Assembly: GCA_016785225.1 (NCBI GenBank)
Contig: JAFBJZ010000602.1
Span: 248,001-312,000 of the forward strand
DNA length: 64,000 bases
Direction: 5' to 3'
DNA from: Psettodes erumei
Taxonomy: Eukaryota > Chordata > Actinopteri > Pleuronectiformes > Psettodidae
A program made the translations under genes and the position numbers. Shown piece after piece: positions 21,852 through 34,786 of the stretch; the stretch's first letter is position 1, and each line of letters starts with the position of its first letter. Below the pieces are notes generated by a model, which saw only the letters and a program-made list of their open reading frames with translations, had not been told where the DNA came from and ran no database searches.

Positions 21852-22924
21852 ACTCAGATTGACTGATAGATCATGGCTGCGGGGCAGGTGGGCATTGAGT
21901 CATCTGAGGGTGTCGGGAGGTGAACGGATGGAGGGGGAAATGCGCGGAAAATTTTCGGGGAGGGGCGGACGAGATGAAGTCAGGTAGAGGTGGACTGTCG
22001 GTCAGGCTGCCACTCAGCCTCATGGGAAACTAGTTCCACCGCCGCTTGAGGGCACATCAATGCAGGAAGGAGACCAAACTAATGTGGGAAAGGGAAGCAA
22101 AGGCTGGGGGGGTGGGGAAAGGTCAAAATATGGGGCACAGGAGGGGATTTGGGGGAACTGAGAGATTTAAACGAACAGTGTCACTGGCTTATTAATCGCT
22201 TCGCTTTGCAGAGGTGGAGGGTGCATCACACGTGGGGGGGAGCGGGATTACGGGAATACACGTGAAAGACAATGCTAAAAATAGGGGGGGGAGGGGGGTA
22301 TTCTGTAAGATGCGCGCAGAAAGTGAGAAGAAGTAGGATGAGTAATGCGTCGGGAATGAGAGACGAGGTGAGCGACGTGCACAGGCAGAATTTTTAAAAA
22401 AAAGAAATAAATAAAAGAATGCCAGGTGTCATATATCAACAGGTGATGTCATCCGGCCGAGTGCGACGCCGCCGCGCTGGGTTCGGGGCGACAGGGCCGA
22501 GGTTGGGGAGGGGCTAACTGCAACCTCGTAAAAGAGCGGGGGGGAGGTGGGGGCGTCCGCTCTCTCTCCGTTCTCATTATCCCATCATCACTCCCTCTCT
22601 CTCCAGTTTGCATCAAAGCGGCTGTCTCTCTCTCTCTCTCTTCCTTTCTCTTCCCCGCGCCCGCCCCGCCGCCGCCTCCTCTAAGCCGCTCTGCTATTCG
22701 CGGCGGCGAAGGCTTAAGACGGAGGGATTTTTGCCCTCTGCTCCCTCCGTGTCACTTCATTTCCAGTACCGAGCGCTGCGTGCCGGGGCCCTGCATCTAT
22801 CAGCGAGGAGATATAAGCTGCTGCGAGTGTCAAGGGTCAACTTGTGATATTATTCCGCTGTTAATGGCCCACCGTGTTATAGGGCCTCTAATACCTCTGG
22901 AAATGACTGCTCAGACAGCTGCGA

Positions 22925-22927
22925 TGT

Positions 22928-22966
<39 letters not shown>
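22925..22966. repeat. (TG)n microsatellite
   Basis: About 42 bp of TG with one GAG interruption. Confidence 0.95.
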
Positions 22967-22967
<1 letters not shown>

Positions 22968-24113
22968 CATCATGAGGCTGCAGGACCACCTTGCAGGCTA
23001 TCACATGACTAATGCTCTTTCGGATCGTAAGGAGGATTCAGACTCCCGGCCCCCCCCCAAAAAATTATTTTTGCCGTGGACTCCGGCGACACACACACAC
23101 ACACACTCGACCGTTCATTTGCACTTCCGCCACCGCCTGTGCACAGCTCTGACCTTTAGTTTATAGTTCCACTTCTGCCCGTCTCTTTCTCCAAAGCACC
23201 GCAAATGCAGCCATTTGTAGGAAAAAAAAAAAAAAAGGAGAATAGACATTTAATGGCATTTAGTCGAAGCGTGCGCACGTGTCCGGAAGGGGAGGGGGAG
23301 GGCTCATTAATTCAGTTTGCATTCATCAAAATTACATTAGTTTCCGCGGAGTCAAAAGATGTTCACCGAGAGGCTTGTAAATATTACTTCACTGTAATTC
23401 CAAAGTGGCCACAGGTGCGGCCCTCATGCATTTATTAAAGCCACATTTGAATTTTTCAGCTGTTGCACTGCGCTCATGCTGTCGTGCCCCCCCGCAGCAA
23501 GGAGCGATAAAAGAGCTGCCGTTCGGGGGGGCGCTGTCGACCACAGCTACGAGCGCAAACCTTAAATGCTTCTTTCTGTCGGCCTAACTAACCAATAGGT
23601 TGTTTTTCCCTCCTTCTGGGGACTGATGAGATCAATATCGCAGGATTATTGGAGCCTTGTGGAACATTCCATCAATAATTCAGTGTCGCATCAATTTTGA
23701 GACCTAAAAAGCGTTTGACAAATTAGGAAAAAAAAGCCTCCTGTTTGATTCTGCCAAAAAAAGGCAATTATGATAAAATATGGACCAGATACTCATCGTA
23801 TAAGGCGAGGGGCGTCGTCTCAACCGATTCCAGCATTTACACCAACATCATGATGTGTTTAACTGGATCTTAGTAGCAGTTTTACAATCTTTGCAGGAAT
23901 TAAATCATTTAGAAAACCTATATTTTCCAGGATGACAGCGTTCAACCGAGCTCCAACAGATGTCACGCGGACAATCTGATTGGGTCTGATGAATTTCTCT
24001 TGCCTGAAGTGGCCCGACATTGTTCTCCAGCCAGCTCTAATTTCAAAACGTCCTGTTTTTCATTTTCTTCATAAAAGCGCTGGAGAGAACAGTGGTGGAG
24101 GAAAAAAAAAAAA

Positions 24114-24187
24114 TCAGATCCTCTAAGAAAAAGTAATAACACAATGCAAAAAAAAAGAATCTCCGTCACAAGTTCAAGTCCTGCACA
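24114..24187 (+). mobile_element. Fragment of a teleost interspersed repeat (family B)
   Basis: Diverged match to the common teleost repeat motif with AGATCCTTTACTTAAGTAAA and then CATTACAAGTAAAAGTCCTG. Here the order CAGATCCTCTAAG, AAAAGTAATAACACAATG, CCGTCACAAGTTCAAGTCCT is kept. About 75 bp, non-coding. Confidence 0.62.
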
Positions 24188-24189
24188 GT

Positions 24190-27100
24190 TGACGTCTTCG
24201 TAAGATAACGCGATTCGGGATAATAAGCAGTCAGCGTGAGGAACGGCTTGTTTCAGGGCGTTAAATCATCACCTAATTAAAAAGTAAGCAGCATTTTAAT
24301 GGTGGACAGTCAAGGTGGAACTAAATGTGCCTACTTCACGCGGCCGTGCCACTTTGTCAGGGCGGCTGCGCCGAACGCGGCCCAGCGTGGGAGTTCTGCT
24401 GTAAATCCTACCTCCGCCACGCTCGCGACGTTCATCACGTAGGGAGGTGTTCAGCTTAGCCCTCGGGGGGGACGGGGCGAACAGAAAACAAAAACCCCAG
24501 AAACGCATTAGTAACAGCAACAGCAACACAAACCGCAACTGACGCCGCTCTCAACAAAAACCAAACAACCCTGACCTCCGTGCCCGGAGGATTTACCGCA
24601 GGCCTGTTTTGTTAGACGGCATTAGGGTTTAACTAGGTGTAAGTCTATATAATCTACATACTGTAGGATAGTTCACCCTATTAATATTTATGACAGGTTT
24701 TGCATGGAAATGTCTGCAAAATGACTGCAACCATCAAAGGATGTGCTGGGGAAAAATGTTTGTTACGTCCCAGGGAAAGAGAAGCAAGTCGGCTGCTGCA
24801 CAAACTGGAAACAACTGTGCACGGGAAATGTGGATACGATGCAAAAAAAAGAAAGAAAGAAAAACACAAGGTCTGCACACTAGATTCTGAGCTTGTCAGC
24901 TGGAAGTAATGTTTCTTTTAGTACAATGAAATTGTTTTTTGCTCCGTGCAAAAAAACGCATCTTGAAGCTAAAATGACCCGGTCGCTAAACTCTCTCCCG
25001 TCTGCTCACTTTTGGAATGTGTTGTTTTTGCAAAGAGGTAGGGAGGGAGGGAGGGAGGATCTCCAGCTGGAACCTGTCACGTGATACCGAGCGGGCCCCT
25101 TATCTTGGTTCAGGGTTGGTTTCAACCTCCTTGATCTCCCCGCGGCCGCCCACGCGGTCCGGGTCGATGACCCCGTCGATGCCGTGACCGGCTTTCGACC
25201 GGTGTCCGGCAGATCGGCAGGTCTTATCTGCTTCGGTTTATCAGGTCCTCCCTGTTTCCCCAGTGTGGTGGTTCCCATTACTTTTGCAAATGTTGTTACA
25301 CACAACTCCTTCTCCCTTTCCACTTCCCCACTCCGTGCTTCTGGTAGATGTTCCAGATGTGTAAAGATTGTGTTAAAGGCGGTCTTTGTTTGGAATGGAT
25401 CCACGTGGCCGACCCGTAGCTGTAAAATACGGCTAAACGGAGCGCAGAGCTACCGGGCGCCCATCTTGCATTATAGCCAAGTGTCTCACCATCAAAAAGA
25501 AAAATACTATGTTTTTTTACTTATGGCTCATGTTGAAGGAAACTGTTGCAGAGATCTTCCTTCCGTACAGTAGATAATTTGAGTCTGGATTAAGCAGAAC
25601 CGGAGGCCACCTTGCAGGACACCTACCGGCTCCCTCCGATCGAAAGGCAACCTTTTCAGGAAACGACACCGACTCTGGTTTCTCTCTGCCCTCCGCGACC
25701 CTCCTCCCCGTCGCACTACCTGGCGTGACGGTCGCCAGGGTAACCGCTCCATTATGAGCCTAATGGCCGGCGCAGAACAATGCGTGTCATAAAGCTGACG
25801 AATCCCTGCGCGGCCCGCCGGAAAGCCTTTGTCACCGTAATTGCCGTCGCGTGCGCGCGCCGCGGCGTGGAGCGCGCACCTGGCCAGGCGTGGCGTGCAT
25901 CTTGTCAGCGGCCCGGCTCCGACAAACGCAGACAAAGGGGCCGGAATAATACCAAAATCATTCTGTGCAGCGTGTTTTTCTCCCCTCCGGACTCCTACTG
26001 TTTGCTGTTTTCTTTTTGAAGGCGATTTGAATATATTTTTTTTTTCTCCTCCGCTCCCACCCCCGTCCTTTAACAATGTCTTATTCAGACGGCGGGGAGG
26101 CTGACACAGAGGCGCCGGAGAAACGGTTCTGCACAGTCAGGACTCTTATGAGCTAAGACGATACACGCCGGCGAAATTCAAAAGGAGCAGCTCCTTGGGA
26201 TCGTATATTCCTACCCCTCGGAAAGCGATGAGAGCAGCAGCGGAGACGTCGTAATAAACCAGGGGCCCGTAGTCTCGGCTACGCCGGGGCCTTTTTGCAT
26301 AATGAACAGTGTAATTATTTTTGGTTGCTGTACTGTATTGTGTGGGGCGTTAATCCTAACAGATGAGAGCTCAGGTGGACAGAAGGCAGTAAAGAGCGGG
26401 AGAGGCTGCTGCGGGGTTTAGTGCGCTCTGGCCTCAGCTGTAATGAAGCAGGTGGATGCAGCGGAGGCAGAGGAGGGAGCCGTAATCTGGGAGGCTGTCT
26501 GCTTTATTACCCCACTGTCTTGTCAAGAGGGCACCGCGCACGCGCCCACGCACGGGAGGAGGAGAAAAAAAAAAAAAAAAAAACGCTGAGAGATGGAGGA
26601 GAGAAAAGTACGAGAGCAAATCCGAACGTGTGAAGTGGAGGGAGGGAGGGAGGGAGGAAAAGGGGAAGCAATCAGCTGCCCCGGTCCTAATCACGCTCCT
26701 CTCCTCTTTCACTGCAGCCCTGCTCCCAGCTCCACATTTCGGGCGCATTAAGTTAGCTAAATTATTTCATGAGCATCGCGGCCTTCACCACCAGCGACGC
26801 GAGAATGCAAGGGAATGATGTACAAGGCGCTGATTAGACCTAATTATGAATCCTGATTAAGGCTTTTAATTAGTCGAGCCAGCACTTCAGCTGGAGAGGG
26901 CGGCAGAGATGGAGGGGACTGCGGGTGGGGTTGGGATTTCATAGATTTGAAAGGAAAGCGGAGTCTGAGTCTGCGGCGAGGGCTGAGGCGAGGCCCAGAG
27001 CGCGAGGATGCAAAAGAGCAAAGGCGGGAGATCGGCCGGGGGGAATGTAAGATCGGCAATACCGAATTCTGTTTTTGAACCGTGAAATGTTGAAACTCCG

Positions 27101-29757
27101 ACACACGGAGGGAACTGCAGACAGGCGGGACGGGGAGGTTGACTCGGCTACTCATCCAGCGGGTCACGGTTTCTTTTGCGCTACCGCTCCATTTTAAAAT
27201 AGTCCACAGTGACTTGTGAAAGACACCGACAGGAATCTTTTTTTTTTTTTTTTTTCCAATAACGCTCAGTCAGCAATTACTGGACGGGGGATGTGCGAAA
27301 AGGGGACTCAGTTCAGTGCCAAAGCGGTGATATCATGGTGCAGCTATTTCGACCGAAGCAGCTGTGGAAACGCTGCTACAACAACGGAGGCGCCGCTAAA
27401 ATAAGACGCACCAGAGTGGAAACGAATGAAATGTGAATGTTTATGCCGACGACGCCGCTCCATCGAAGCCGCGTTCTCAACCTCGGACGCAGCGGTTGAT
27501 AAAATAATCTCGACAGCGCTCACTGCCTAGCAACCAGCTACCACGGGCCGGGGCCAGAGGAGGGTTCTGCAACCGAAAGTTCTGAATGAAGCCAGGAAAA
27601 AACCCAACTCCCTCCTAACTCCTAACTTCCCTTTGGGATCAAGAATGTATCCATCCATGCATCTGGTGATGTCATAAACCCCCTCCCCCTCAAAACCTCA
27701 CGGCGAATCACAGCCGGCCCGGCAGACCTCAAGTCGCAGGTGGCTCGGGTCTAAACGAGGTGACCAACGTGGGACTGGAACTAAAAAGAAATCACGCAGA
27801 ATGAATTCACTTCAAGTTCAGACTGTATTGCCAGATATGACGAAGCAGCATTATGAAGCGAAAACAATTACTGCAGGGCCGCGCTATTTTAAAAGAACCT
27901 CTCAATAAATGTGGATAAGAAGTGGCCGAATTTAAAAAAAAAAAAAGACCATGGACAGTTTTTTTTGCATATTTTAAGATGTTTCTTATAAAACACTACG
28001 AAGATGAAATTTTTAATCTCCAGATTAGAAATGCATTTCTCTTTTTGCGAGCGGTCGTGAATGAAACCGTATATTAATATGAAAAGCTTCTTCCTGCTGC
28101 CGGGGCTGTGTAAATTAATGAGCAGCTTCAATAGTTAAAACCACCAAGTGGAAATCGCGGCGAAGCTACACGCTAAGTCCTCCGAACACGGAGCGGAAAG
28201 TTATCCCCGCGGAAAAGGAAATCATCTTATCTCCGTCCTCCCGTTTTGGGGCGCATGTTTATTCGGGACTTTAAAAATCCCCAGTCCGAACCCCGGCGGG
28301 TCCGGCGCGCGTGGCGGCCCCCGGGGACTTTCTCCGCGGTGAACAGGGGACATATGTTAAGCATGAGAGCCACATCCGCGCCTCGCGGGGGGGGGGGGCT
28401 TCGACTCCTCCACCAGCGTTCGCGTCCGTCCGTCTGATCTCCCTCCGTAGGAGAGCCCTGATTCACCTCGGCGCCGCTGATCTCCTCGTCCTGACAGATC
28501 CTCGTTACAAACGCAACCTCTCGGTCGTTACGTTCCTCGCCTCTCATCTTCCTCCTTTCCTCATTTTCTTCTGCTTTTCCTTTGTTCTGCTTCCCATCTG
28601 TTTTCTCCCCCCCAACAAAAAAAGCACTTCATGCTCCTCTCCCTCTCCCCTCTCTACTGTAGACCATTTGGCACAAACCTCATCTCTCCTCCTCTCATCC
28701 TTCGCCTCACCTCAATTTTCGGCTGTTGCATAATTAATTAGCGGCACTGTTCACTATCAATGCAATTACTCCAGAGAATGGAGAAAGAGAGGGGGGGGGT
28801 TGAGAGGAGAAAGAGAGAGAGAGGAGAGATGAGAGCGAGGGGGGATAAAAATGGGAGAACAGGGCCAAAATGGAGATGCCATGAAAAACATGGAATAAAA
28901 AAGGAGAGAGCGAGAAAGGGAGAGTGATTTCAGCCCTTAAAGGGATGGAGTCAATATGGGCTGAAATCAAAGTGGTAATTTTGACAATGTGAAATCCATT
29001 TGGAGGCTCGGGGCTGCACACAACACAGGTTCGGCTCAAAGTGGAACACTGTGCCCCTCACTTCATCTATATATTAATTTGCCTGCATCGCATTCAAGTT
29101 TTTTTTTTTTTTCTCTTAACTTGCCTTTCTCCTGGGAACAGATGTTTCTGCACACCGCCTGGACTCACAACTCAAACATCTGCACATGCACGCAACGATG
29201 AAATCTCCTCCCCCGCGGCGGATTCGCACGCCCGAGTCGCCCGTCTGCACGTACGAGCGAGCCCCGTTCCCGAAATCATTCCGAACTTCGCGTCAACAGC
29301 CCCCTCGCTTAATCTCGCTGGAACGCGACCCAGGCTCATGCAGTGGCTGATCCGGCCCTGGCAACAGCGGCGGCGGCCGCGGTGGCAGTGGCGGCGGCAG
29401 CGCGCGCAGTCGTATGCATCGGTACACTCATTGGGTCTCCCGTTACAGCCCGATAATAAAAACCTTAATGGCATAAGTGGGTCAAATTTTCCCACAGTAC
29501 TTCGCAATTCGGGCAGACGAGCGCATAAAATAATTTACACGCGCTGGAGAGGCGTCAAGCTCGTAGCGAGAGATTTTTTTATTGGCTCGGCCGTGAAGCC
29601 GAACGCTATGACGTAATGACGGGGACGGGTTTTTCACAAAGCGTGCGTGAAGGTATGCACTTTTTTTTTTTTTTTGTTCGACAATAAATACCAGATTTTT
29701 GTGCAGTGAAAGTGTTTTTCTTTTTGTCCCCATACTTCATTTGTACATCTGGACCCC

Positions 29758-29803
<46 letters not shown>

Positions 29804-32530
29804 AATGACTGGCCCACAGGGAGCCGCAGCAATTACAGTTCAAAGCGAGGTGACATATTTGTTTGCGACTGACCCAGATAAGTACGGCAGCGTTTGCCGT
29901 CCGGCCGTCCAACGGGCCCATCGGCCGCTGTGTTGTCACGACGGAGCGGCATCGGCTTGGCTTTGGCTTTGCTCGCGGGACGACACGCAGCGTCGCCGCC
30001 CGTGGATGACAGACCGCTTCCTCCCCTTATAAGCCCCTTGTAAGAAGGAGGACTGAAAGTGAGACTTATTACCCCCCCCCCCGCCGCCACCATTTCACTC
30101 CACTTTGGAACTTTGATCATTTACGTGTAAATAGTCCTCAGCAGCGATTTCGCCGAGACCCATTACTTACTCCGCGGCAATTAACGCAAAGCCGATGCGT
30201 CCGTGGATCGATGCCATTTGTCTGCCTTTAATTTGTTCGGCCGACATCATACTGCGCTGCGGGGACGACGGCGCTCTGCATTTCATCCGTGACTGAGGGA
30301 TCCGGGGGAGCGTGATGCATATGGAGAGGCTCGCCGTACCAAATCGCCAACAGAGAGGAGATGTTCTCTCGAGTCTGACGGCCGCTAAATGACAGATGGA
30401 CTAATGCGCCTTAATTCCTTCCGCCTGTAATTCTTTGTCCTCTTCTCAACAATGTAATTCGAGCCTGGACGTCCTTTTTTTTTTTTACATACAAAGCAAC
30501 TGGTGTCAATGTGTGCCATTCTTGGCAGCGGGCCACGTTGTATCCCCGCGCTCGCCGCCGTGAGCCGTCAAGTCTATCTGATCCGACGCAGGCACGCGAT
30601 CTCCTCTGCGCCGCGAATAAACAAACAGGACGCTTCAGGAGAAACGCGCCGGGCGGAGCGAGGGAGATCTCTCGCCGCGCGTCCCCGCTCCCCGCCGCAT
30701 CCGCAGCCCATTCAGCTCGCAGTTTCTATGGATGCGCTTTCCGTCAGCGAGAGAGCAACGCGACGGGCATTAATGAGCGAGGCCGCACAAAAGGCCAGCG
30801 AAGTGGGAAGGAAAACAGTTTTAAAGGAAATGCTTAAGACAACACTTCAGTCATTTGAATGAACGCAAGCCCGCGCACGCACACGTGGAAAACACCCGGA
30901 AGGTATTTCTAATCACACGCAAACGCGCTCATTGATATTTTGTCGTCAGAGGATGTGATTTGCATTGAAATGTTGTTGTTTTTTTGTTGTTGGGTTTTGA
31001 GGGGTTTTTTTGCTGTTGTGTTAATTGTTTACTGCGGGCTAATTAAAACCCGCCTGTCATTAACGATGATCACTGTTCTCGGCAGATGGAGGCAGCGGCG
31101 ACAGACCCCGACAGAGGGAGGATGGGAACGAAAGAGGCCGACGGAGGGAGAGAGGGGGAGAGAGGGAGAGAAGTCATGCTGGCGGCGGGTTCTGACTGTC
31201 AGTTCACAACTTTGATCCACATGTCGGAACAATTACTGGCTGGGTTGACTTTAATAACACTTGGCTCTGGTCCCCGGAGGATGTGACTCTTATTGACATT
31301 TGCGGTTTTCAGCTCTAATGTCTTCTGAGGTTTGGAAAAATCTGGTTGAACACAATCATCTGGCTGCGCGAGCTACCAAAACGGAGCTATACTGTACGTC
31401 GCACTGCGGAGTCTGTAGACGAAGAGGAAGTTGGAGAACGACGACTGCGGCTGGAGCGTTCGCGTGTGCCGAGCGCTCGTACGCTCCTGCGTGCCGGCCG
31501 ATTCGCCGCCGTACACGGGGGGTGGCGGGGGGTGGGCACTGCTCAGGCCTGCGTCAATCACCGTTAGCCCGAGTGGATGTGTTTGTTAGTGCGTGTCTCT
31601 CTCCATCACCGAGTGTCCATCCACATTAGATCCCGTGGCGGGATTAAGTGGCACTGCCGCAGGTACACGGCGGCCAGGAGTGGTTATATCTTCATTTAGC
31701 GCTGGCAGCCGGTGATTTGTTCCCGTGCGCGTCTCACAGGTGTGCATACGGAGGAGGCGCGCAAGCGCGGACTCCGGAGTAAATGGGGAGTGAAGAGATT
31801 TCAGCTCGAGCTGATCGACTGTGTGCATGTCACACGTGGCGGTGAGTGTGCGCGGCGTGTCTCTGCAGGTGTTTGTTGGGGAGAGAGAGGGAGAGAATAG
31901 ATGGAGTGATGAAGGGTAAATGGGAGGAGGCGGCTAATCTCCATTGATAAGACGGGAAAGATCGCAGGTGAAGGTTGCTGATGCAGAATCGATCAGCAGG
32001 AAGCAGACCAGGCCGGTTTCCTGAAAACAAGCCGAGCAGGAGGCGCTCGGGGGACGAAACTTTTACGAATGAAAGCAGATCAAATGAGCTCTGCGGCCGG
32101 GGGTAGACCGCCGTACATCTGCCGTGCAAACCGCTCTGTCAAACTCGACCGCGGAGACCCGACGGTTGCATCCTGGCCCCGCAAACGCTGGATCCTACAC
32201 TTCCCGTGACGCAACTCCGCGGCGTCAAATCAGACGCCCACGTCTTCCACTCTCCATAATGGACTTTCCGCTCCGTGCAATCTCGCAGCGCCCCCGTGAA
32301 AACTCTGATAACGCGCAATGAAAATCACGTTGCGCTCGTCAAATCGAACACAAACAAGATTTAGCGACCCCAATCTGTCTGCCATCTCAGTGTTTTGCGT
32401 AAACTGAAACATTTGGAGTCCAAGCGCCGGCAAAAGCTTAAATCGCTTGTTCTCAGGGACCAAAATCAGCTCCAGGTTTGGGTTCATTCAGCCTTGTTGA
32501 TTAGTGAGTTTTGGAGGCACTGTTACTCAG
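24190..32530. other. Intergenic region, no gene found
   Basis: Contains GC/CpG-rich blocks (25700-25950, 28150-28500, 29220-29420, 30520-30800) and low-repeat stretches with dense ATTA, TAAT and CATAA words (26740-26880, 29420-29520, 30120-30450) that look like conserved non-coding elements. A pyrimidine tract (28540-28720) and a purine tract (28780-28935) flank an ATTAATTA core. Open frames such as 30503-30862 show no coding bias. Confidence 0.55.
29762..29800. repeat. (TA)n microsatellite
   Basis: 39 bp of uninterrupted TA. Confidence 0.97.
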
Positions 32531-32537
32531 ATTTTGT

Positions 32538-32680
32538 ACCTGTGGACAGAGCCAGGCTAGCTGCCACCCCCCCCCCCCACACACACACACACGTTTGCAG
32601 TCTTTATGCTAAAATAAGCTAATCTCAGTATCTATCTTCTCATCGGCGGGGACGATTTTCCAAAATCTACAACTGCACCT
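32538..32680 (+). mobile_element. Degenerate copy of a percomorph interspersed repeat (family C), with a microsatellite inside
   Basis: The words GACAGAGCCAGGCTAGCTG, CAGTCTTTATGCTAA, AAGCTAATCTCAGT and ATCTTCTCATC occur in the order known from a very common percomorph repeat. Where intact copies have a short C-rich spacer (TTTCCCCCTGTTTCC-like), this copy has C12 and (AC)n at 32567-32592. Non-coding. Confidence 0.78.
32567..32592. repeat. C12(AC)n compound repeat inside a transposon copy
   Basis: Poly-C passes directly into AC. It replaces the C-rich spacer of the surrounding family C repeat. Confidence 0.95.
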
Positions 32681-32913
32681 TCAAGAGGTGAAAGGAGTTT
32701 GCACAGTACGGCCTCTGCACGAAATTCTCAGTCTGCATTTTTTTTTTTAGGGATCTAAAGAGGTGCAAAACACCTAGTGACTGATGTCAGCGTTGTGTCA
32801 CTGCAGTAAGGCTCCAGTCCTGCTGTGCCGTTTCTTGAACTTTTTGGAGGTGCGACGTATCCGAAAAGAGCCAAAACAGACACTTCCAACGGCTGCAGCT
32901 GCTCCTGTGCTGT

Positions 32914-32935
32914 TGTGTGTGTGTGTGTGTGTGTG
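32914..32935. repeat. (GT)n microsatellite
   Basis: About 22 bp of GT then GCGCAT. Confidence 0.93.
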
Positions 32936-33567
32936 CGCATATGCATCTTTAAGTGAGCCACACAAAGACAGAAGCAGGGGTAGCGCCGTGCATGGATTGT
33001 TTGAAGCCATCTGCCAATTTTAGCACCCGACGGCGAAAAACAAAACGACTACACGTAAAATAAGTACAAAGGAATTAGAGGCAGTCATGTGGGATACAAA
33101 TTACACACTTTGCAGCAGGTGAGCCGACCCATGTTAATTTGGACCCAGCCATGCCTGGCCATGTATGCCCTTCCCCGTCCAAGCTTACAGAGCCAGCTAC
33201 CACCAGCACCTGCTTCCTCGCAGATCCTGCCCGAGCAAACAACAAAAAAAAAAACATTCATACCAGCATCAGGTTATGCTTGACTTTCACTTAAAAAGAA
33301 AACAATAATTGTACGCAGCAAACGGGAGGCTGATGGCAACTGACAAGGAACTTATCTTTAAAAACAAAAACAATTTGCTGTTAAAAAAGAGGTGTGTAAA
33401 CTTCATTTTCCCGACTTAAAAGCTGGGTAAACTGTGCGTGTTTGTCCTCTGACGGTGCCAATCAGCTCTTTGTCTATCTCGCTGCCTCCAGGGTCCTGGC
33501 CCGTACGCCTGCCTGGGTCCGCCAGCCTGGTCACATGGGTCAGGACCCAGCTGCCAGCCTCACTGGG

Positions 33568-33569
<2 letters not shown>

Positions 33570-33605
<36 letters not shown>
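33570..33605. repeat. (GT)n microsatellite
   Basis: About 36 bp of GT, then GCGCGC. Confidence 0.95.
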
Positions 33606-33611
<6 letters not shown>

Positions 33612-33769
33612 GTCGCGTTCATCTGTTACAATGGAGGTGCGTCGTGTGACAGATCACCCCCCTGACCCCCCCCCCTGGAGAGACCAAGTGTGCGTGCGTG
33701 GTCAGCGTGTGTTCGCGAGCGTCTGCCTGTGAACACGTATGCATATGTGCATCTATCTTTATAAGCTAG

Positions 33770-33803
33770 CCCCCCCCCCCCACACACACACACACACACA
33801 CAC
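33770..33803. repeat. C12(AC)n compound repeat
   Basis: Poly-C joined to about 22 bp of CA. Confidence 0.95.
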
Positions 33804-34029
33804 CCGCCCACCCACCGCCACCACCACAACACCATAGCCACTCCTTTCAACACCCCCCTCCTCTCGCCTATCAGTGAATTCAGAGCCAGATGGGGTGCCA
33901 GGGTCACCTCTGACCCCCTACCGCACTATGACTGATGGGACAGCCCGGCCCCCGTGGCCCCCCCTCCATTGTGCCCTGATGGGCATCTGACACCGCTCGG
34001 GCCCGTTCATTAAAAACGCTCCTGCCACA

Positions 34030-34180
34030 CACCTGAGCTTCTTAATAACTCTGCCAATCAGTGCTCCTCGCCGGGCAGCGCGCTTCAGTCACGCTTTGCC
34101 GCCGCAAACGCATCGCAGGGCCATAATCAGTCATTTGTCGCGCGGCACCTGAGCTTTATAATAACGCTGACAATCAATGC
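34030..34180. repeat. Duplicated 35-bp module, 116 bp apart
   Basis: 34030-34064 and 34146-34180 align without gaps at 30 of 35 positions. Each unit contains the E-box CACCTG, AGCTT, TAATAAC, CTG and CAATCA in the same order. The sequence between them is unrelated. Confidence 0.88.
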
Positions 34181-34757
34181 ATTCGGCGACGGAAAGCAGC
34201 TGACCTGCAGCTAAAGGGTCGACCCGCCCAGATTACAAAACGACACTTTCTCCTGCACCTCCAGCGGCGTCGAGCCACGCTGGAGGCGCTTTGTTTTCAT
34301 TTCCAACGTTTCTCCCCGACTGACCTGACTGAAATATTGTTTGCGTTGCTCGCCGCTCTGCGAAAACGCGTTTCCGTCCAGAAAAAGTATCTCAGCCACT
34401 CCGGATAACGCGCAGAGCAATCGTTCATCAGCTTTCGTGGATATTTCCTCATTAGTAAAGAGGTTCCAACGAAAACAGCGAGGTCTGCAGATCGTCCAAA
34501 GTAACCGAGACGCTGCATTTGGAAAGCGACGCGGCTCATTTTTCACTTCTGCGAGCTCTTCAGCCGAAACTTTATTCACCTCTGCGGTACTACAGTGCAG
34601 ACGGGAATCTTAAAGAGGCGTATATCTCAAAGGCCCAACACATAAAACAAGGACAATCTGCATCCACAAGGAGGATAGAGGTCAAAGAGGTCAAAGAGAA
34701 AAATGTGATCTTTTAAAACATCCTGAACCTGACCCTTTAAAAAAAAACAAAAACTCA

Positions 34758-34786
34758 CCTCCTCCTCCTCCTCCTCCTCCTCCTCC
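34758..34786. repeat. (CCT)n microsatellite
   Basis: About 29 bp of CCT repeats. Confidence 0.95.

Larger units (their letters stand above)
15300..24100. other. Intergenic region, no gene found
   Basis: Microsatellites, homopolymer runs and GC-rich CpG-dense blocks (about 17450-17800 and 19140-19450) alternate with low-repeat blocks. In 16700-16960 and 23610-23760 there are clustered TTATTG/CAATAA and homeodomain words typical of developmental enhancers. No frame shows coding bias with splice sites. The CpG blocks could be promoters or unmethylated enhancers, but I see no transcript evidence. Confidence 0.6.

Noticed and set aside
25006..25404. 132-codon minus-strand frame with mixed composition
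   Set aside because: It looked more protein-like than most, but has no splice sites at its ends, no bias in third positions and no motif I recognise.
30503..30862. 119-codon plus-strand frame
   Set aside because: No coding bias and no splice context. It covers a CpG-rich then AT-rich block more like non-coding conserved DNA.
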